64,000 nt of DNA. It comes from Fontibacter flavus. GTDB taxonomy: Bacteria > Bacteroidota > Bacteroidia > Cytophagales > Cyclobacteriaceae. The stretch's first letter is position 1, and every line of letters begins with the position of its first letter. The translations under genes were made by a program, and so were the position numbers. The stretch covers positions 1 through 64,000 of the forward strand of contig NZ_JBHLWI010000027.1 of assembly GCF_042432905.1 (NCBI RefSeq), read 5' to 3'. Below are positions 9,471-18,483 of the stretch, one piece after another. A model generated the notes under the pieces. It did no database searches. It saw only the letters and a program-made list of their open reading frames with translations, and was not told the DNA's origin.

Positions 9471-10292
9471 TCAGGCAAAAGCAGTTGCTTGGATAAACCT
9501 ATAATAAAAAACCGATTGCGGCAAATCCCTTAATTTGTCCATGGCTTCCTGCATGTCTTTAACCTGCTTTTCTGTAACCAAGCCTTCCTCCAAAAGCAGA
9601 GGAGCTCCCGAACTCATCAGGTTTTTCCAATAGGTAAACACCGTCTTTTTTTCTTGAGGCATTCTACTATCTAAATGAAAACCCTCACTTCTCAGATCAA
9701 TTTGTTCATAACCTGATTCTTGAAGCAAATCTCCCAATCGAGCTCCCACTTGAGGGTCTCCGCCAATGCTAACCTGATATTGATTGTAAATTGTCCAATA
9801 TTCCATTATGGCCTCTTTGACGGGATAAGTATAAAAAGTACTGTTAAAAACTTCCGTAATGGAGACCTTCGCTCCAGTCTTCAAAAAAGGTTTCATGCTT
9901 TTCAATACCCTCACCGGATCGGAAATATGCTCCAACACCCAGCAAATAAAGGCACCATCATACTTTTGAGGAAGTTGGAGGGCAGTAGCATCTTGCTGAA
10001 TAAATTCCACCTTATCTTGACCTATGCCAAGTTTGGTCATGTTTTCCTTCGCCTTCTCAATCTGCTTGGATTCATATTCCACCCCGGTAATTTTTAAATG
10101 GGGGAATCTTTTAAGTAGGATTTCTGTTTGTGCCCCCACACCACTGCCTATTTCAAGCAATTCAGTAACGCTTGAAAAATCAATAAAATCATAAATCGGA
10201 TTTTCAATCACCATGGCCTGTTCCCGAAGTCTTTCCTGCTCTACTTCATGATACCCATGTATATATTTTGGCGCTGGAATTTCCTGACTCAT
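9471..10292 (-). CDS. class I SAM-dependent methyltransferase
   Basis: 273 aa. Motif I is LLEIGSGVGAQTEILL (about residues 45-60), followed by the acidic GVEYE ribose-binding strand and a post-motif region FIQQDA and GAFICWVLEHI. This is a Methyltransf_11/25-type Rossmann fold. The substrate is not identifiable. It is the promoter-proximal gene of a pair with mtgA, but there is no obvious functional link. Length and start (ATG at 10292) are unremarkable. Confidence 0.82.
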   Translation of the reverse strand: MSQEIPAPKYIHGYHEVEQERLREQAMVIENPIYDFIDFSSVTELLEIGSGVGAQTEILLKRFPHLKITGVEYESKQIEKAKENMTKLGIGQDKVEFIQQDATALQLPQKYDGAFICWVLEHISDPVRVLKSMKPFLKTGAKVSITEVFNSTFYTYPVKEAIMEYWTIYNQYQVSIGGDPQVGARLGDLLQESGYEQIDLRSEGFHLDSRMPQEKKTVFTYWKNLMSSGAPLLLEEGLVTEKQVKDMQEAMDKLRDLPQSVFYYRFIQATAFA

Positions 10293-10358
10293 TATTCAAT
10301 TATTTGCAACAAAGTACGCTGTTTTTTTACTGATTCGGAATGTGTCAGAAAGATACTT

Positions 10359-12269
10359 TTAAGGTTGGCTGATTTTCTTCAAAACCACAGGCTCTTTGAG
10401 TTTACTCGTTACCACTTCCATAAAATACTTCAGGTCTGCATACAGCAAAGCGGGAAGCATATTCGCCTTCAGGTCCAAAGTTGCATTGACTTTGACCATC
10501 CCGTCCAAAGAGGAAATCTTGTAATTGAAGACGAACAGGCCACCGGGTAACATCAGGCTGGCTTCCTCCGGGTAATCATCCAGTTCATAACCTTCAGGTA
10601 TCTCAATGATCGAGGTATAATTGTCCAAAAATGTATGGTAGAAATCTACAGGAAAAGTACGGGATTCCGCTTTGAAGGGATTTTCTGCCCAGCGGTTATA
10701 TTGAAAGGGTTGAATAAATAGCAAATCCCCACCAAATTCACCAAAAGACTTTTTCAGTTTGACGTCAAAGGCTTTTCGAGGCTCTTCACGGGCGGAAAGG
10801 GTAAAGTCAATAATCGTTTCACCGTCTAACTGAAAGGATTCTTTCTTGACCTCTTCTTCTGTGGATTTGGCAAGATTGGTATCAAAATCAATTGCATCAT
10901 ATTCCAGGAATCGGATGGAGGATTCTGAAATCAGGTTGCCGGTATTTTCCAATTTGATAGTCACCGCTTGTTGAATTCCTGATCGGTGTGTGACAGACAT
11001 TGGGATAAGTCCGCTTTCCTTATCTTTTAATAGAAAGCCCTTATCAACATGAAATGCTACCGGCAAATAACCGAAAGGAACATGCTTGCTGGTCGCATCC
11101 ACATAGTAAACCTTGCCATCTGCTATCACTGCCAATATCAACTGGTTAAACTGATCCGCAAAAGGACTGTCTACAATATTGGACCTACCATTTCCTTTAC
11201 TGCTGATTAAAAGGGGATAGGCTTCAATGCCGTTCTGGGTTAAATATGCTAACAGCAGCATATTGATATCTGGTCTTGCCCCTTTTTTCGTCTCAAATAA
11301 ACGCTTGATATGGTCATCAGCAACTATGCCTGAATAGCCATTATATTCAAAATTGTCCAGAACATACTTATAAAATACTTTAGCTGTTTCCAATTGCGAA
11401 TCTCTTTCTATGATCATTTCCTGAATCTTTTCTGCATTTGCCTTATTGGGTTTGGCATAGCTCCTCATCTCCTCGATATTCATTAAAAACTTGGCTAGAT
11501 CAACCCATGTTGAAAATACATTGGTACTGGAGCGAAACCCATATCCTGCAAGTTGAAACTCGATCTTTTCCAAATAATCCATGTAATGTGACATATAAGG
11601 CTCTTCAGAAAAAGACCTCAAGTCAGTCAGGATCCACTTATAAGTGCCATCCTTTCTGGCATCAAAACGGTGTTTGGTCGCCTGCTCCCCCTGACTCAAT
11701 ACACGGTAATTCAGAGTGCCCGGAATTTCAATAGAATAGACCGAAAGTAAGGTTGGTAAAGGATTTTGAAACACCCACCCTTCCAATACTGTTAGCCTTT
11801 TATCCAATTTAGTGTACTCATATTCAATGATAGAGCCTTCTTGCACATCCGGCAGGGTAAACCTGATTTCTTTCCACCCATTTCTAGTATCCACATTGAA
11901 AAAATCACTGTCCTTTAAAGCAATGGTCTTTTGCTCTCCATCTTTATAATTGGTGATCTGCGCCTTTACCTTGGAAACCCTTACCCATCCTTCTGCACCA
12001 TGATAAAAAGGAATGGTAACCGTACCATACTTGATACCGCTAGGTTTAAGAATTTTAAGCCTTCGGGTGACCACGGATTCCATCTCCGGTATCTCAATCT
12101 TTGAGGTGCTCATTTCCCCTAAGATGACTGCATCGGCTTCAGGCTCAAACTCCACTTCTTTCAGGTCAATTTCTTTTTGCGTATAGCGTCCATATATAAT
12201 CTCCTGCGCTTGGACAAAAGAAATGATGCTTAGCAAGAGAGTGAAGGATAAAAATGACTTTTTGACCAT
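10359..12269 (-). CDS. DUF3857/transglutaminase-like protein, putative inactive paralogue
   Basis: 636 aa with a signal peptide (ending VQA-Q near residue 22). The N-terminal DUF3857 domain (about 40-230) is followed by a transglutaminase-like core (about 280-400) and a C-terminal beta domain. In the position where the neighbour has Gly-Glu-Cys-Lys, this protein reads Gly-Ala-Arg-Pro (residues 330-333), and the FNH histidine is FNQ. The catalytic Cys and His therefore appear lost, while the Asp of the VDAT segment remains. It probably acts as a binding or structural protein in the periplasm or at the outer membrane. It follows its paralogue by 1 bp, so the two are co-transcribed and probably work together. 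Confidence 0.82.
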   Translation of the reverse strand: MVKKSFLSFTLLLSIISFVQAQEIIYGRYTQKEIDLKEVEFEPEADAVILGEMSTSKIEIPEMESVVTRRLKILKPSGIKYGTVTIPFYHGAEGWVRVSKVKAQITNYKDGEQKTIALKDSDFFNVDTRNGWKEIRFTLPDVQEGSIIEYEYTKLDKRLTVLEGWVFQNPLPTLLSVYSIEIPGTLNYRVLSQGEQATKHRFDARKDGTYKWILTDLRSFSEEPYMSHYMDYLEKIEFQLAGYGFRSSTNVFSTWVDLAKFLMNIEEMRSYAKPNKANAEKIQEMIIERDSQLETAKVFYKYVLDNFEYNGYSGIVADDHIKRLFETKKGARPDINMLLLAYLTQNGIEAYPLLISSKGNGRSNIVDSPFADQFNQLILAVIADGKVYYVDATSKHVPFGYLPVAFHVDKGFLLKDKESGLIPMSVTHRSGIQQAVTIKLENTGNLISESSIRFLEYDAIDFDTNLAKSTEEEVKKESFQLDGETIIDFTLSAREEPRKAFDVKLKKSFGEFGGDLLFIQPFQYNRWAENPFKAESRTFPVDFYHTFLDNYTSIIEIPEGYELDDYPEEASLMLPGGLFVFNYKISSLDGMVKVNATLDLKANMLPALLYADLKYFMEVVTSKLKEPVVLKKISQP

Positions 12270-12270
12270 A

Positions 12271-14103
12271 TTATTCTGACTTTTTTAAGATAATGCTTCT
12301 GTTATTTAAGGTATTGACTCTTTGAATCCTTTTGTCTTTTTCTCCCTCTTCCAAATCTTCCAAATTAATTTCCATTCTTCTAAGGACCTTTAGCACACCC
12401 TCCTCTAAAGAAGTTTGGATGTCTAATTTGATGCCCTCCTCCTCTATGGACACTGTAGGCAAATCACCTTCAGGACTAAGGTTTGCCGGTAAAACGACCA
12501 AAAACTCTTCCTGAACCAGGGCATTGCCATAACTCAAATCTTCTTTATTGATCTTTTTCCATGCCACAGGGATAAGGACCCTTTTGGCAGTATTCTGGGT
12601 AAATCTCTGTACATTTCCCTGAAAGCTGATCCTGGCCCTGGGAATAAAATCCTCTGAAGAATAATTGATATTGAAATCCGAAACGAGCAGACCATTGCCC
12701 CCAAGTGTTCTGTTCAGGTAATTTTTTTGTTCTTTCAGATCAGCCTGGGACTCTAAGCCCAGGTAATTTGCTGCTGGATTTCCCTGAAACAAGTAGTCTC
12801 CTTCTATTCTAGCATCGCCGTTTTCTTGCAGAATTATCCTGTTTTGTAATTGAAAAGTGTTGAATTCTTCTTCTGAATAAGAGGGTGTTTTTTCAAGAAA
12901 CCCCCCATCATCAGTGATGACCAGGACATGCCTGTCCTTAGTAAAATCACCCAAGTACCCCACTGGATTACTTTTAGAAGTACATTCCAACCAAATGGTT
13001 TTTTCTTCCAACGGAACCCTTAAAAAGACATGGTTGAATTGGCTCGACGAAAATTCCGTATCAATATCTTCTTCAGTTGAACCCGCACGCACCAAGGCAT
13101 ACTGGGAATCTATGCCTACTTCTTTGAGCATGGTTTTCATCAGCATGGTCAAACCCTTACATTCCCCATACTTGAGGTCGAAAACCTGATCTGCAGGTTT
13201 GGGCATCCAACCTCCAATTCCCAACTGAATGCTGACATACCGGTAATTATTTTGAAGGTATTGATAGAGGGCAGCAATCTTTTCCACATCCCCTTCCATA
13301 CCACCAACTATTCTCTGAATTTCGTTTTTAAGCTGGTTGGACACCACATCCTTCCCCTTATTTAGTTGGGCAATCCAAGCACCAAAGCCATTCCAATCAC
13401 TCATATCTGCCTCAAACCCCTCCAAAGAGAATTTTCTGGGGTAGATTTCCACCCTGGCAGCTTCATTTCCTATCGATTCGTCAAATGCCGAAAGATTTGA
13501 TAAATTCCATTTAAGACTGACCTCTCCATCCGTAAAAACCGAGTCAGGGTTCATATCCATATATTTGATCTTGTACCTCAACCCAAGATTTTCAGGATAA
13601 TTGATTTCCAAAGTGGATTGGTTAGCTCGTTGGTGATAATAGGATATCGGAAACCAGGTCTTGAAGTAAAAATTACCAGATTGCTTGATCTCATAGTTTA
13701 ACTCTACAATCAGCGGGGCTTTTTCATTGGACAATCCATAGAATTTAACCCTATCATCCTGAAACAAACTCCCCCCAGAAAAATCCGACATATCGGTAAG
13801 GTCCTTAGAAGATATTTTCTTAATTGTCTTCCCATTCTTTGGATCTATTATCTGGGCCTCAAAACGCATAATCCTACTGATGTCATCATAAGGGATGGCG
13901 ATATTGGCATGATGAAGACCTTTGAGTTCCTGCACATGTGTTTTTTGCCTGACTTGATAAGTTACAGTATAATCTTCATGAAGTGTAATACTTTCATGTC
14001 TGTCCAATACAGAATAAACAGGTTTAACATCCTGCGCATGCGTATGAAAAACAACTCCAAAAAAGCCAAAAATCAAAGATTTGGCGATTACCTTAAAATC
14101 CAT
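12271..14103 (-). CDS. DUF3857/transglutaminase domain protein, active-site Cys retained
   Basis: 610 aa, exported (signal peptide to about residue 23, THAQ). It has the same layout as the downstream gene: DUF3857 (about 35-230), transglutaminase core and C-terminal beta domain. The core keeps Cys315 in KYGECKGLTML and the His of FNHVFLRV; the third residue falls in WLECTS, where Glu replaces the more usual Asp. It may be a protease, cross-linker or amidase, but the family has no settled function. The start ATG at 14103 opens the operon, and the 14104-14353 gap must hold its promoter. Confidence 0.83.
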   Translation of the reverse strand: MDFKVIAKSLIFGFFGVVFHTHAQDVKPVYSVLDRHESITLHEDYTVTYQVRQKTHVQELKGLHHANIAIPYDDISRIMRFEAQIIDPKNGKTIKKISSKDLTDMSDFSGGSLFQDDRVKFYGLSNEKAPLIVELNYEIKQSGNFYFKTWFPISYYHQRANQSTLEINYPENLGLRYKIKYMDMNPDSVFTDGEVSLKWNLSNLSAFDESIGNEAARVEIYPRKFSLEGFEADMSDWNGFGAWIAQLNKGKDVVSNQLKNEIQRIVGGMEGDVEKIAALYQYLQNNYRYVSIQLGIGGWMPKPADQVFDLKYGECKGLTMLMKTMLKEVGIDSQYALVRAGSTEEDIDTEFSSSQFNHVFLRVPLEEKTIWLECTSKSNPVGYLGDFTKDRHVLVITDDGGFLEKTPSYSEEEFNTFQLQNRIILQENGDARIEGDYLFQGNPAANYLGLESQADLKEQKNYLNRTLGGNGLLVSDFNINYSSEDFIPRARISFQGNVQRFTQNTAKRVLIPVAWKKINKEDLSYGNALVQEEFLVVLPANLSPEGDLPTVSIEEEGIKLDIQTSLEEGVLKVLRRMEINLEDLEEGEKDKRIQRVNTLNNRSIILKKSE

Positions 14104-14187
14104 AATGATGATCCGAATTACACCAAATTTATTGATTTAGTTAAATAAAAAAATACTTGTGAACAAAATTATTTTTGGAAAAGCTTT

Positions 14188-14202
14188 TTGTATTTAATAC
14201 AA
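14188..14202. repeat. short perfect palindrome in the divergent intergenic region
   Basis: TTGTATT-T-AATACAA is a perfect 7-bp inverted repeat in the 250-bp gap between the DUF3857 gene (leftward) and the MaoC gene (rightward). Its place between two divergent starts would suit an operator, but nothing else supports that. A second small hairpin, TCCCT-GATA-AGGGA, lies at 14236-14249. Confidence 0.3.
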
Positions 14203-14302
14203 TTTAAACGTGATTGTTTGATTGGCTTTATAAAATCCCTGATAAGGGAGGCTTCTAAATCTTAAAAAGGAGTAATTTGGTCTTACTGTTATAATTTAAA
14301 GG

Positions 14303-14329
14303 TTGAAAGCATATTTTTTTCTACCTTTA
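14303..14329 (+). promoter_or_regulatory. possible promoter for the MaoC gene
   Basis: TTG (14303-14305), 16-bp spacer, TACCTTTA (14322-14329), one base off the TAnnTTTG -7 consensus of Bacteroidota. The start codon is 24 bp downstream. The spacer is slightly short and the -7 imperfect, so this is tentative. Confidence 0.35.
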
Positions 14330-14353
14330 ATTTTTAAAACCTATTGACAAAAT

Positions 14354-14821
14354 ATGAGCCAGATCACTATTGGAAGTTTTGAAGATTTTGAAAAATTCAT
14401 CGGTCAAGACTTAGGAGTATCTGAATACCATCAGATTACACAGGAGCAAATCAATAAGTTTGCGGAAGCAACATTGGACCATCAGTGGATCCATACTGAC
14501 CCACAAAGAGCTAAAGAAGAGGGGGCTTTTGGAGATACTATTGCCCATGGATACCTGACTCTTTCTTTAGTCCCTTACCTTTGGGAGCAGATAGTCCATG
14601 TGAATAACCTGAAAATGATGGTGAATTATGGCATTGAAGAGCTGAGGTTTGCACAAGCAGTGCTGGTCAACAATGAAGTGAGATTATATGCCAACCTGAA
14701 AAATGTGGTCAATTTACGGGGAACCATAAAAGCAGAGGTAAATGTCAAGCTGGAAATCAAAGACCAAAAAAAGCCAGCCTTTACCGGAACTTTGGTATTC
14801 CTTTACCATTTTCATGGATAA
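14354..14821 (+). CDS. MaoC family (R)-specific enoyl-CoA hydratase-like protein
   Basis: 155 aa, a single hot-dog domain of the usual MaoC length. The hydratase motif is present: F-A-E-A-T-L-D-H-Q-W-I-H-T-D followed by AHGYLTLSL, with the catalytic Asp and His in the DHQWIH segment (about residues 38-43). Such enzymes hydrate trans-2-enoyl-CoA to the (R)-3-hydroxyacyl-CoA in fatty-acid metabolism; the chain length is unknown. It stands alone, converging on tcdA across a perfect hairpin. Confidence 0.88.
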   Translation: MSQITIGSFEDFEKFIGQDLGVSEYHQITQEQINKFAEATLDHQWIHTDPQRAKEEGAFGDTIAHGYLTLSLVPYLWEQIVHVNNLKMMVNYGIEELRFAQAVLVNNEVRLYANLKNVVNLRGTIKAEVNVKLEIKDQKKPAFTGTLVFLYHFHG

Positions 14822-14827
14822 GTTTCA

Positions 14828-14862
14828 ATCAAACGATGACATGAAGTCATCGTTTGATGTTT
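14828..14862. terminator. bidirectional terminator between the MaoC gene and tcdA
   Basis: Perfect 13-bp inverted repeat, 14828-14840 with 14846-14858, with a 5-base loop, then GTTTTCTTTATT. It sits between the two convergent stops (14821 and 14866) and can serve both. Confidence 0.8.
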
Positions 14863-14865
14863 TCT

Positions 14866-15597
14866 TTATTGTCCCGCTAATAAGTCATTCACAACCACCG
14901 ATGCACAGCTACAGCCAAATGCTGCCGGCAAAAAGGACATGGTTCCATAAGCCGATTTTTTGAAATTACGCCCATCGGTCAACATCAAACTTTCCTTGAT
15001 GTAAAGTTCTGTGGAAAAAACCGCTTTAAACCCTTTTCTGATATTCAGCCTTTTCAGCCTTTTTCGCAGCATCTTTGCCAATTTGCAATTATATGTTTCC
15101 GAAATATCCGAAATCCTGATTTGGGTAGGATCCATTTTTCCTCCAGCTCCCATGGAACTTACCAAAGGAATTGCTCTCAGGTAGGCACCTTCAATCAAAT
15201 GAAGCTTAGGCGTAAAACTGTCAATGCAATCCACCACATAGTCAAAATGTTGATCACGGAGCAATGCTGACATAGGACCTGGCTCCAAAAATTCCTTGAT
15301 TACATGGATTTTCAGGTTTGGATTAATGCTCAGCAGTCTATCCTCCATCCACTCCGCTTTTGACTGCCCCACGTTTTTTTGGGTGGCAGGTAGCTGCCTG
15401 TTGACATTACTGATATCCACCACATCCCCGTCGATGATAGTCATCTCACCGATTCCGCTTCTACAGATAAACTCAGCCGCAAAAGATCCAACTCCTCCCA
15501 AACCCACGACCAATACGTGCTTTTTTGCCAATTTTTCCAAGCCTTCTCGACCAACAATCAACTCTGTCCGCGAAAGCCAGGCAAATTCATCCTTCAT
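14866..15597 (-). CDS. tcdA: tRNA threonylcarbamoyladenosine dehydratase (TcdA/CsdL type)
   Basis: 243 aa ThiF/E1-like ATPase. It has the nucleotide-binding GLGGVGSFAAEF motif (about residues 33-44), the IIDGDVVDISNVNRQ segment, the Asp of the DCID motif and the GAGGKMDPTQI segment typical of the TcdA branch. TcdA converts t6A37 of tRNA to cyclic ct6A using ATP. It lacks the C-terminal sulfur-carrier partners of ThiF or MoeB, and no such partner gene is nearby. Its start overlaps the end of the TatD gene by 11 bp, so the two are coupled. Confidence 0.88.
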   Translation of the reverse strand: MKDEFAWLSRTELIVGREGLEKLAKKHVLVVGLGGVGSFAAEFICRSGIGEMTIIDGDVVDISNVNRQLPATQKNVGQSKAEWMEDRLLSINPNLKIHVIKEFLEPGPMSALLRDQHFDYVVDCIDSFTPKLHLIEGAYLRAIPLVSSMGAGGKMDPTQIRISDISETYNCKLAKMLRKRLKRLNIRKGFKAVFSTELYIKESLMLTDGRNFKKSAYGTMSFLPAAFGCSCASVVVNDLLAGQ

Positions 15598-16237
15598 TCA
15601 ATTTTCTTTTAGATATATGATTCCAATTATCCCTAACCACAAATACCAGCTCCTCTATAGAAAGGCCCAAAATTACAGAAGCTTGCTTATAAATCGAGGA
15701 AATTTCAACATCAGATGTGTCTGTTTCAAAAAAAATTCTGTCCAAAGGACATTCCCGGATAAATTTTTGGGCATTGGAACCCTCTTTCATCAAGGCTTCT
15801 CCAAATGAAAAATAAACAGGACGAGCCAATAGATTCTTGGCTACCTCTGGTTTTTGATTGTAACCATGCCAAATGATCGCTGGACTTTCAGGATTACGCT
15901 TCAAAAAAGCCTGCAATAAATGTAGTCCTTTAACACAATGGAGAATGACAGGTAGGCCATGTTTCTTGGCAATTTTGGCTTGGGCTGCAAAGACTTCTAA
16001 CTGTAAATTTTCCTCAGGACCTTTTAGTAAGTCAAAACCGCATTCCCCAATAGCTTGGAGATGTGGGTGATGGATGTTTTGTTCAATAATATTGATAAGA
16101 TCAGCCCAATCTGTTTTCAAATACCAAGGATGGATTCCTAAAGAAAAGGATTGGGAGGGAATAGTTTCTTCAGGTCTCCTGCTAAGGATACTGTTTTGTT
16201 TTCCTATGCTGTGGGTATGAATGTCTAAAAAAAACAT
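15587..16237 (-). CDS. TatD family metal-dependent hydrolase (nuclease)
   Basis: 216 aa, shorter than the ~260 aa of many TatD proteins but with the core intact: DIHTHS at the N-terminus (metal-binding His pair), GECGFD near residue 72, HCVKG near 113, WHGYN near 138, and FFETDTSD near 188 with the last metal ligand. TatD enzymes are Mg-dependent 3' exonucleases or endonucleases. The upstream gene of a two-gene unit with tcdA. The 16238-16478 gap upstream is AT-rich and shows no clear promoter motif. Confidence 0.85.
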   Translation of the reverse strand: MFFLDIHTHSIGKQNSILSRRPEETIPSQSFSLGIHPWYLKTDWADLINIIEQNIHHPHLQAIGECGFDLLKGPEENLQLEVFAAQAKIAKKHGLPVILHCVKGLHLLQAFLKRNPESPAIIWHGYNQKPEVAKNLLARPVYFSFGEALMKEGSNAQKFIRECPLDRIFFETDTSDVEISSIYKQASVILGLSIEELVFVVRDNWNHISKRKLNEG

Positions 16238-16478
16238 CGCTCAGGTTTTTGGCTGGACATGAAGTTAATTCTAAATATTAAAGTTTCATGGAATACGGGA
16301 GGACAATACACTTTCTTTCCAAGTTTGCTTACAATAATCACTGGTGAATAAATATAAATCAAGAGGAATTAAATGAATTGAAGTACAAAAAATTAGGCAC
16401 AAAAACCAATTTTATATTTTTTAAACAAAAGACTATTTTTCAAGGTTACAAAAACATTATTAGCATAAAACTTTGGTT

Positions 16479-17240
16479 ATGAAAGACATTCAATGCGCAA
16501 GCATAACATTTTTTAAGTTTGATGGTATCCTGAATCAAACTTGGGGAATGACTCAGTTACTAAGTTTGAGATTTAATTTCAGCAAATACGATCAATCCGA
16601 ATTTTTCAAATTATTAGGTGCAGGAAGCGGCCTTGGATATAGGGCATGGCCAAAATTTGGTGTTGTAGGTGTTTTTATGATCTGGAAAAGTGAAGAAGGA
16701 GCCAAAAAGTTTTTTGAATCTAAAACTTTTAAAAGAATTCAAGAGTCTTGCAAGGAACAGTTCACGGTCTTGATGCAGCCCACCTCGTCTAGAGGAACTT
16801 GGTCAGGCTTTGGAAATTGGAGAATTTCAGATTATGAAAAAGACCCTAAGGGTATAGTATGTGCATTGACCAGAGCAACTATCAAAAAGAAATACCTTAT
16901 TGATTTTTGGAAAATGGTTCCTACAATAAGCAAAACTCAGAAAGATTATCGAGGTTTGATTTTTTCACAAGGTATTGGAGAAGTGCCTATATTGGAACAG
17001 GCTACATTTACCATTTGGGAGAGTGTGCAATCCATGGAAGAATTTGCATACACCTCCTTTCATGGTAAAGCCGTTCAAAGAGTAAGGCAGGCCAATGGAT
17101 TTAAGGAACAGATGTTTACAAGATTTAAACCCATTATGACTTTGGGTAGTTGGCAAGGAAAAAATATTTTAGCTGAATACCATGTTCCTGAAATTTCCAC
17201 TTTGAATACAGTGGCAGAACCTGTTGCCCTTCCTATTTAA
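16479..17240 (+). CDS. crtA: CrtA-like carotenoid oxygenase (spheroidene monooxygenase family)
   Basis: 253 aa from the ATG at 16479; an in-frame TTG lies 6 bp upstream. It matches the spheroidene monooxygenase family: the F-F-K-L-L-G-A-G-S-G-L-G-Y segment near residue 45, a WKSEEGAKKFF segment, GLIFSQGIGEVPILEQATFTIW near 165, and a final AVQRVRQANGFKEQMFTRF region. In purple bacteria CrtA adds a keto group at C-2 of acyclic carotenoids. Its role in a cluster that also encodes the beta-ring ketolase CrtW is not settled. It is on the opposite strand to the rest of the crt genes, and its stop overlaps the stop of the convergent barrel gene by 4 bp. Confidence 0.8.
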   Translation: MKDIQCASITFFKFDGILNQTWGMTQLLSLRFNFSKYDQSEFFKLLGAGSGLGYRAWPKFGVVGVFMIWKSEEGAKKFFESKTFKRIQESCKEQFTVLMQPTSSRGTWSGFGNWRISDYEKDPKGIVCALTRATIKKKYLIDFWKMVPTISKTQKDYRGLIFSQGIGEVPILEQATFTIWESVQSMEEFAYTSFHGKAVQRVRQANGFKEQMFTRFKPIMTLGSWQGKNILAEYHVPEISTLNTVAEPVALPI

Positions 17241-18376
17241 ATTACCTCATTCAAGCCAAAGTAAAATGCCCTTTGGTCTCCAAAAGCGATATCTAAACGG
17301 ATATTGAGCCCCTCCTCATTAAGTCGGTACCTAAACCCTACACCTGCGCCATATTTCATTCTTTTTAATCGGAAATCTCCGAGTTCTGTTGCCACCTGAC
17401 CACCATGTCCAAAAACAACAAGGCCCAAATTTCTATAAACAGAAAATCTGTATTCCACTTGTTGTACCATGGCATGTCTATCTCTGAATTTCCCTTCAAA
17501 ATAGCCACGCATCCTGTCTGAGCCTCCGGTGAGAGAAAGATGTTGAAAAGGAGCATTACCTGTTGTAAAACTCCACCAGCTTTGCAGAGCAAAACTTTGG
17601 TGTTCAAAGGTTTTCAGGTATTTCCTCAGGTCAATGGTATATTGGTTGAATGTGAATTCACTGCCTAAAAAAGACTGAAAGCTCATCCAGCCTATTCTGT
17701 TGAACCAACCTTTCGAGGGTTGAAATATATTGTCCCTATTATCCAACCTGATTCCAAAACCTAAGCCTGAAATCCTTTGGCCATCAAAGCCAAGTGGCTG
17801 GCCGCCTTCTAAAATCCCATTAGGAACACGGTCATATATATCATCTATGCGGAATTCATACCTTGGCCCAATATAGAGTCCCCTTATAATATTTCTCTCA
17901 TAGTTTAGGTGGATATAAGCATAACGAGTCGAATAGGACTCCCCCTCATCAGTAGGTATTTCATTACCAATTCCAAAATACCGAAAAGGAAAATTCGATA
18001 GCTCCAATCGGCCATTGAAATAATCCCTATTTTCACTCGCCCAGAGATCCAGTTCAGTCGTAAAAACTGTCTGATTATTGAAGGTATGCAGCAAGGTAAT
18101 GGGCAAGGTTGACGGACGGAGAACATCTTTTCCCTCACCCTTAAATCGGAATACCCTGATCGCCCTGACACCTAAACCCAGGCTCGTTTCAGGAGAATAC
18201 ACCACCGCAGGAATAAATGCCCATTTTTCTCCTGATATCAACTCGACCACCTGATCTCCAAGATCAAAAAGCTTGTCTACATTTTTTTCCTTTGTGACCT
18301 CTGTAGAATCTGTCTGGGAAAATGCCAATCCAAATCCTTCAAAAAAAAGTAACAGTATGATCAGGTATTTTTTCAT
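17237..18376 (-). CDS. Omp85/BamA-TamA-like outer membrane barrel protein, no POTRA
   Basis: 379 aa with a signal peptide (about residues 1-21, AFSQ). The rest is an alternating beta-strand pattern with the LDNRDNIFQPSKGWF strand and the GGSDRMRGYFEGKFRD motif, the latter matching the lid-lock V/MRGY/F motif of Omp85 proteins, and a terminal strand near FGLNEVI. There is no room for POTRA domains, so it resembles the short surface-antigen family of Bacteroidota (bacterial surface antigen, patatin-associated barrels). Role unknown. It lies 107 bp after a strong terminator and so is likely its own transcript. Confidence 0.78.
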   Translation of the reverse strand: MKKYLIILLLFFEGFGLAFSQTDSTEVTKEKNVDKLFDLGDQVVELISGEKWAFIPAVVYSPETSLGLGVRAIRVFRFKGEGKDVLRPSTLPITLLHTFNNQTVFTTELDLWASENRDYFNGRLELSNFPFRYFGIGNEIPTDEGESYSTRYAYIHLNYERNIIRGLYIGPRYEFRIDDIYDRVPNGILEGGQPLGFDGQRISGLGFGIRLDNRDNIFQPSKGWFNRIGWMSFQSFLGSEFTFNQYTIDLRKYLKTFEHQSFALQSWWSFTTGNAPFQHLSLTGGSDRMRGYFEGKFRDRHAMVQQVEYRFSVYRNLGLVVFGHGGQVATELGDFRLKRMKYGAGVGFRYRLNEEGLNIRLDIAFGDQRAFYFGLNEVI

Positions 18377-18419
18377 CGCGACAAAACTATGAAAATAAAG
18401 CTTAATTAACGCCTGCTGG

Positions 18420-18464
18420 AAAAAGTAAAGACCCTGGAGCTATTGATTTTTGCTCCAAGGCCTT
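18420..18464 (-). terminator. terminator after the 803-aa TonB receptor gene
   Basis: Read on the minus strand, 13-base arms (18464-18452 and 18440-18428) pair throughout with two G-T wobbles and an 11-base loop, followed closely by a TTTTT run. It closes the leftward transcription unit that includes the receptor. Confidence 0.8.
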
Positions 18465-18483
18465 ATTATCTATTTCTATTGAA

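Noticed and set aside
15296..15808. 170-aa open frame antisense to tcdA and the TatD gene
   Set aside because: It is a shadow of two well-supported genes on the other strand and shows no domain.
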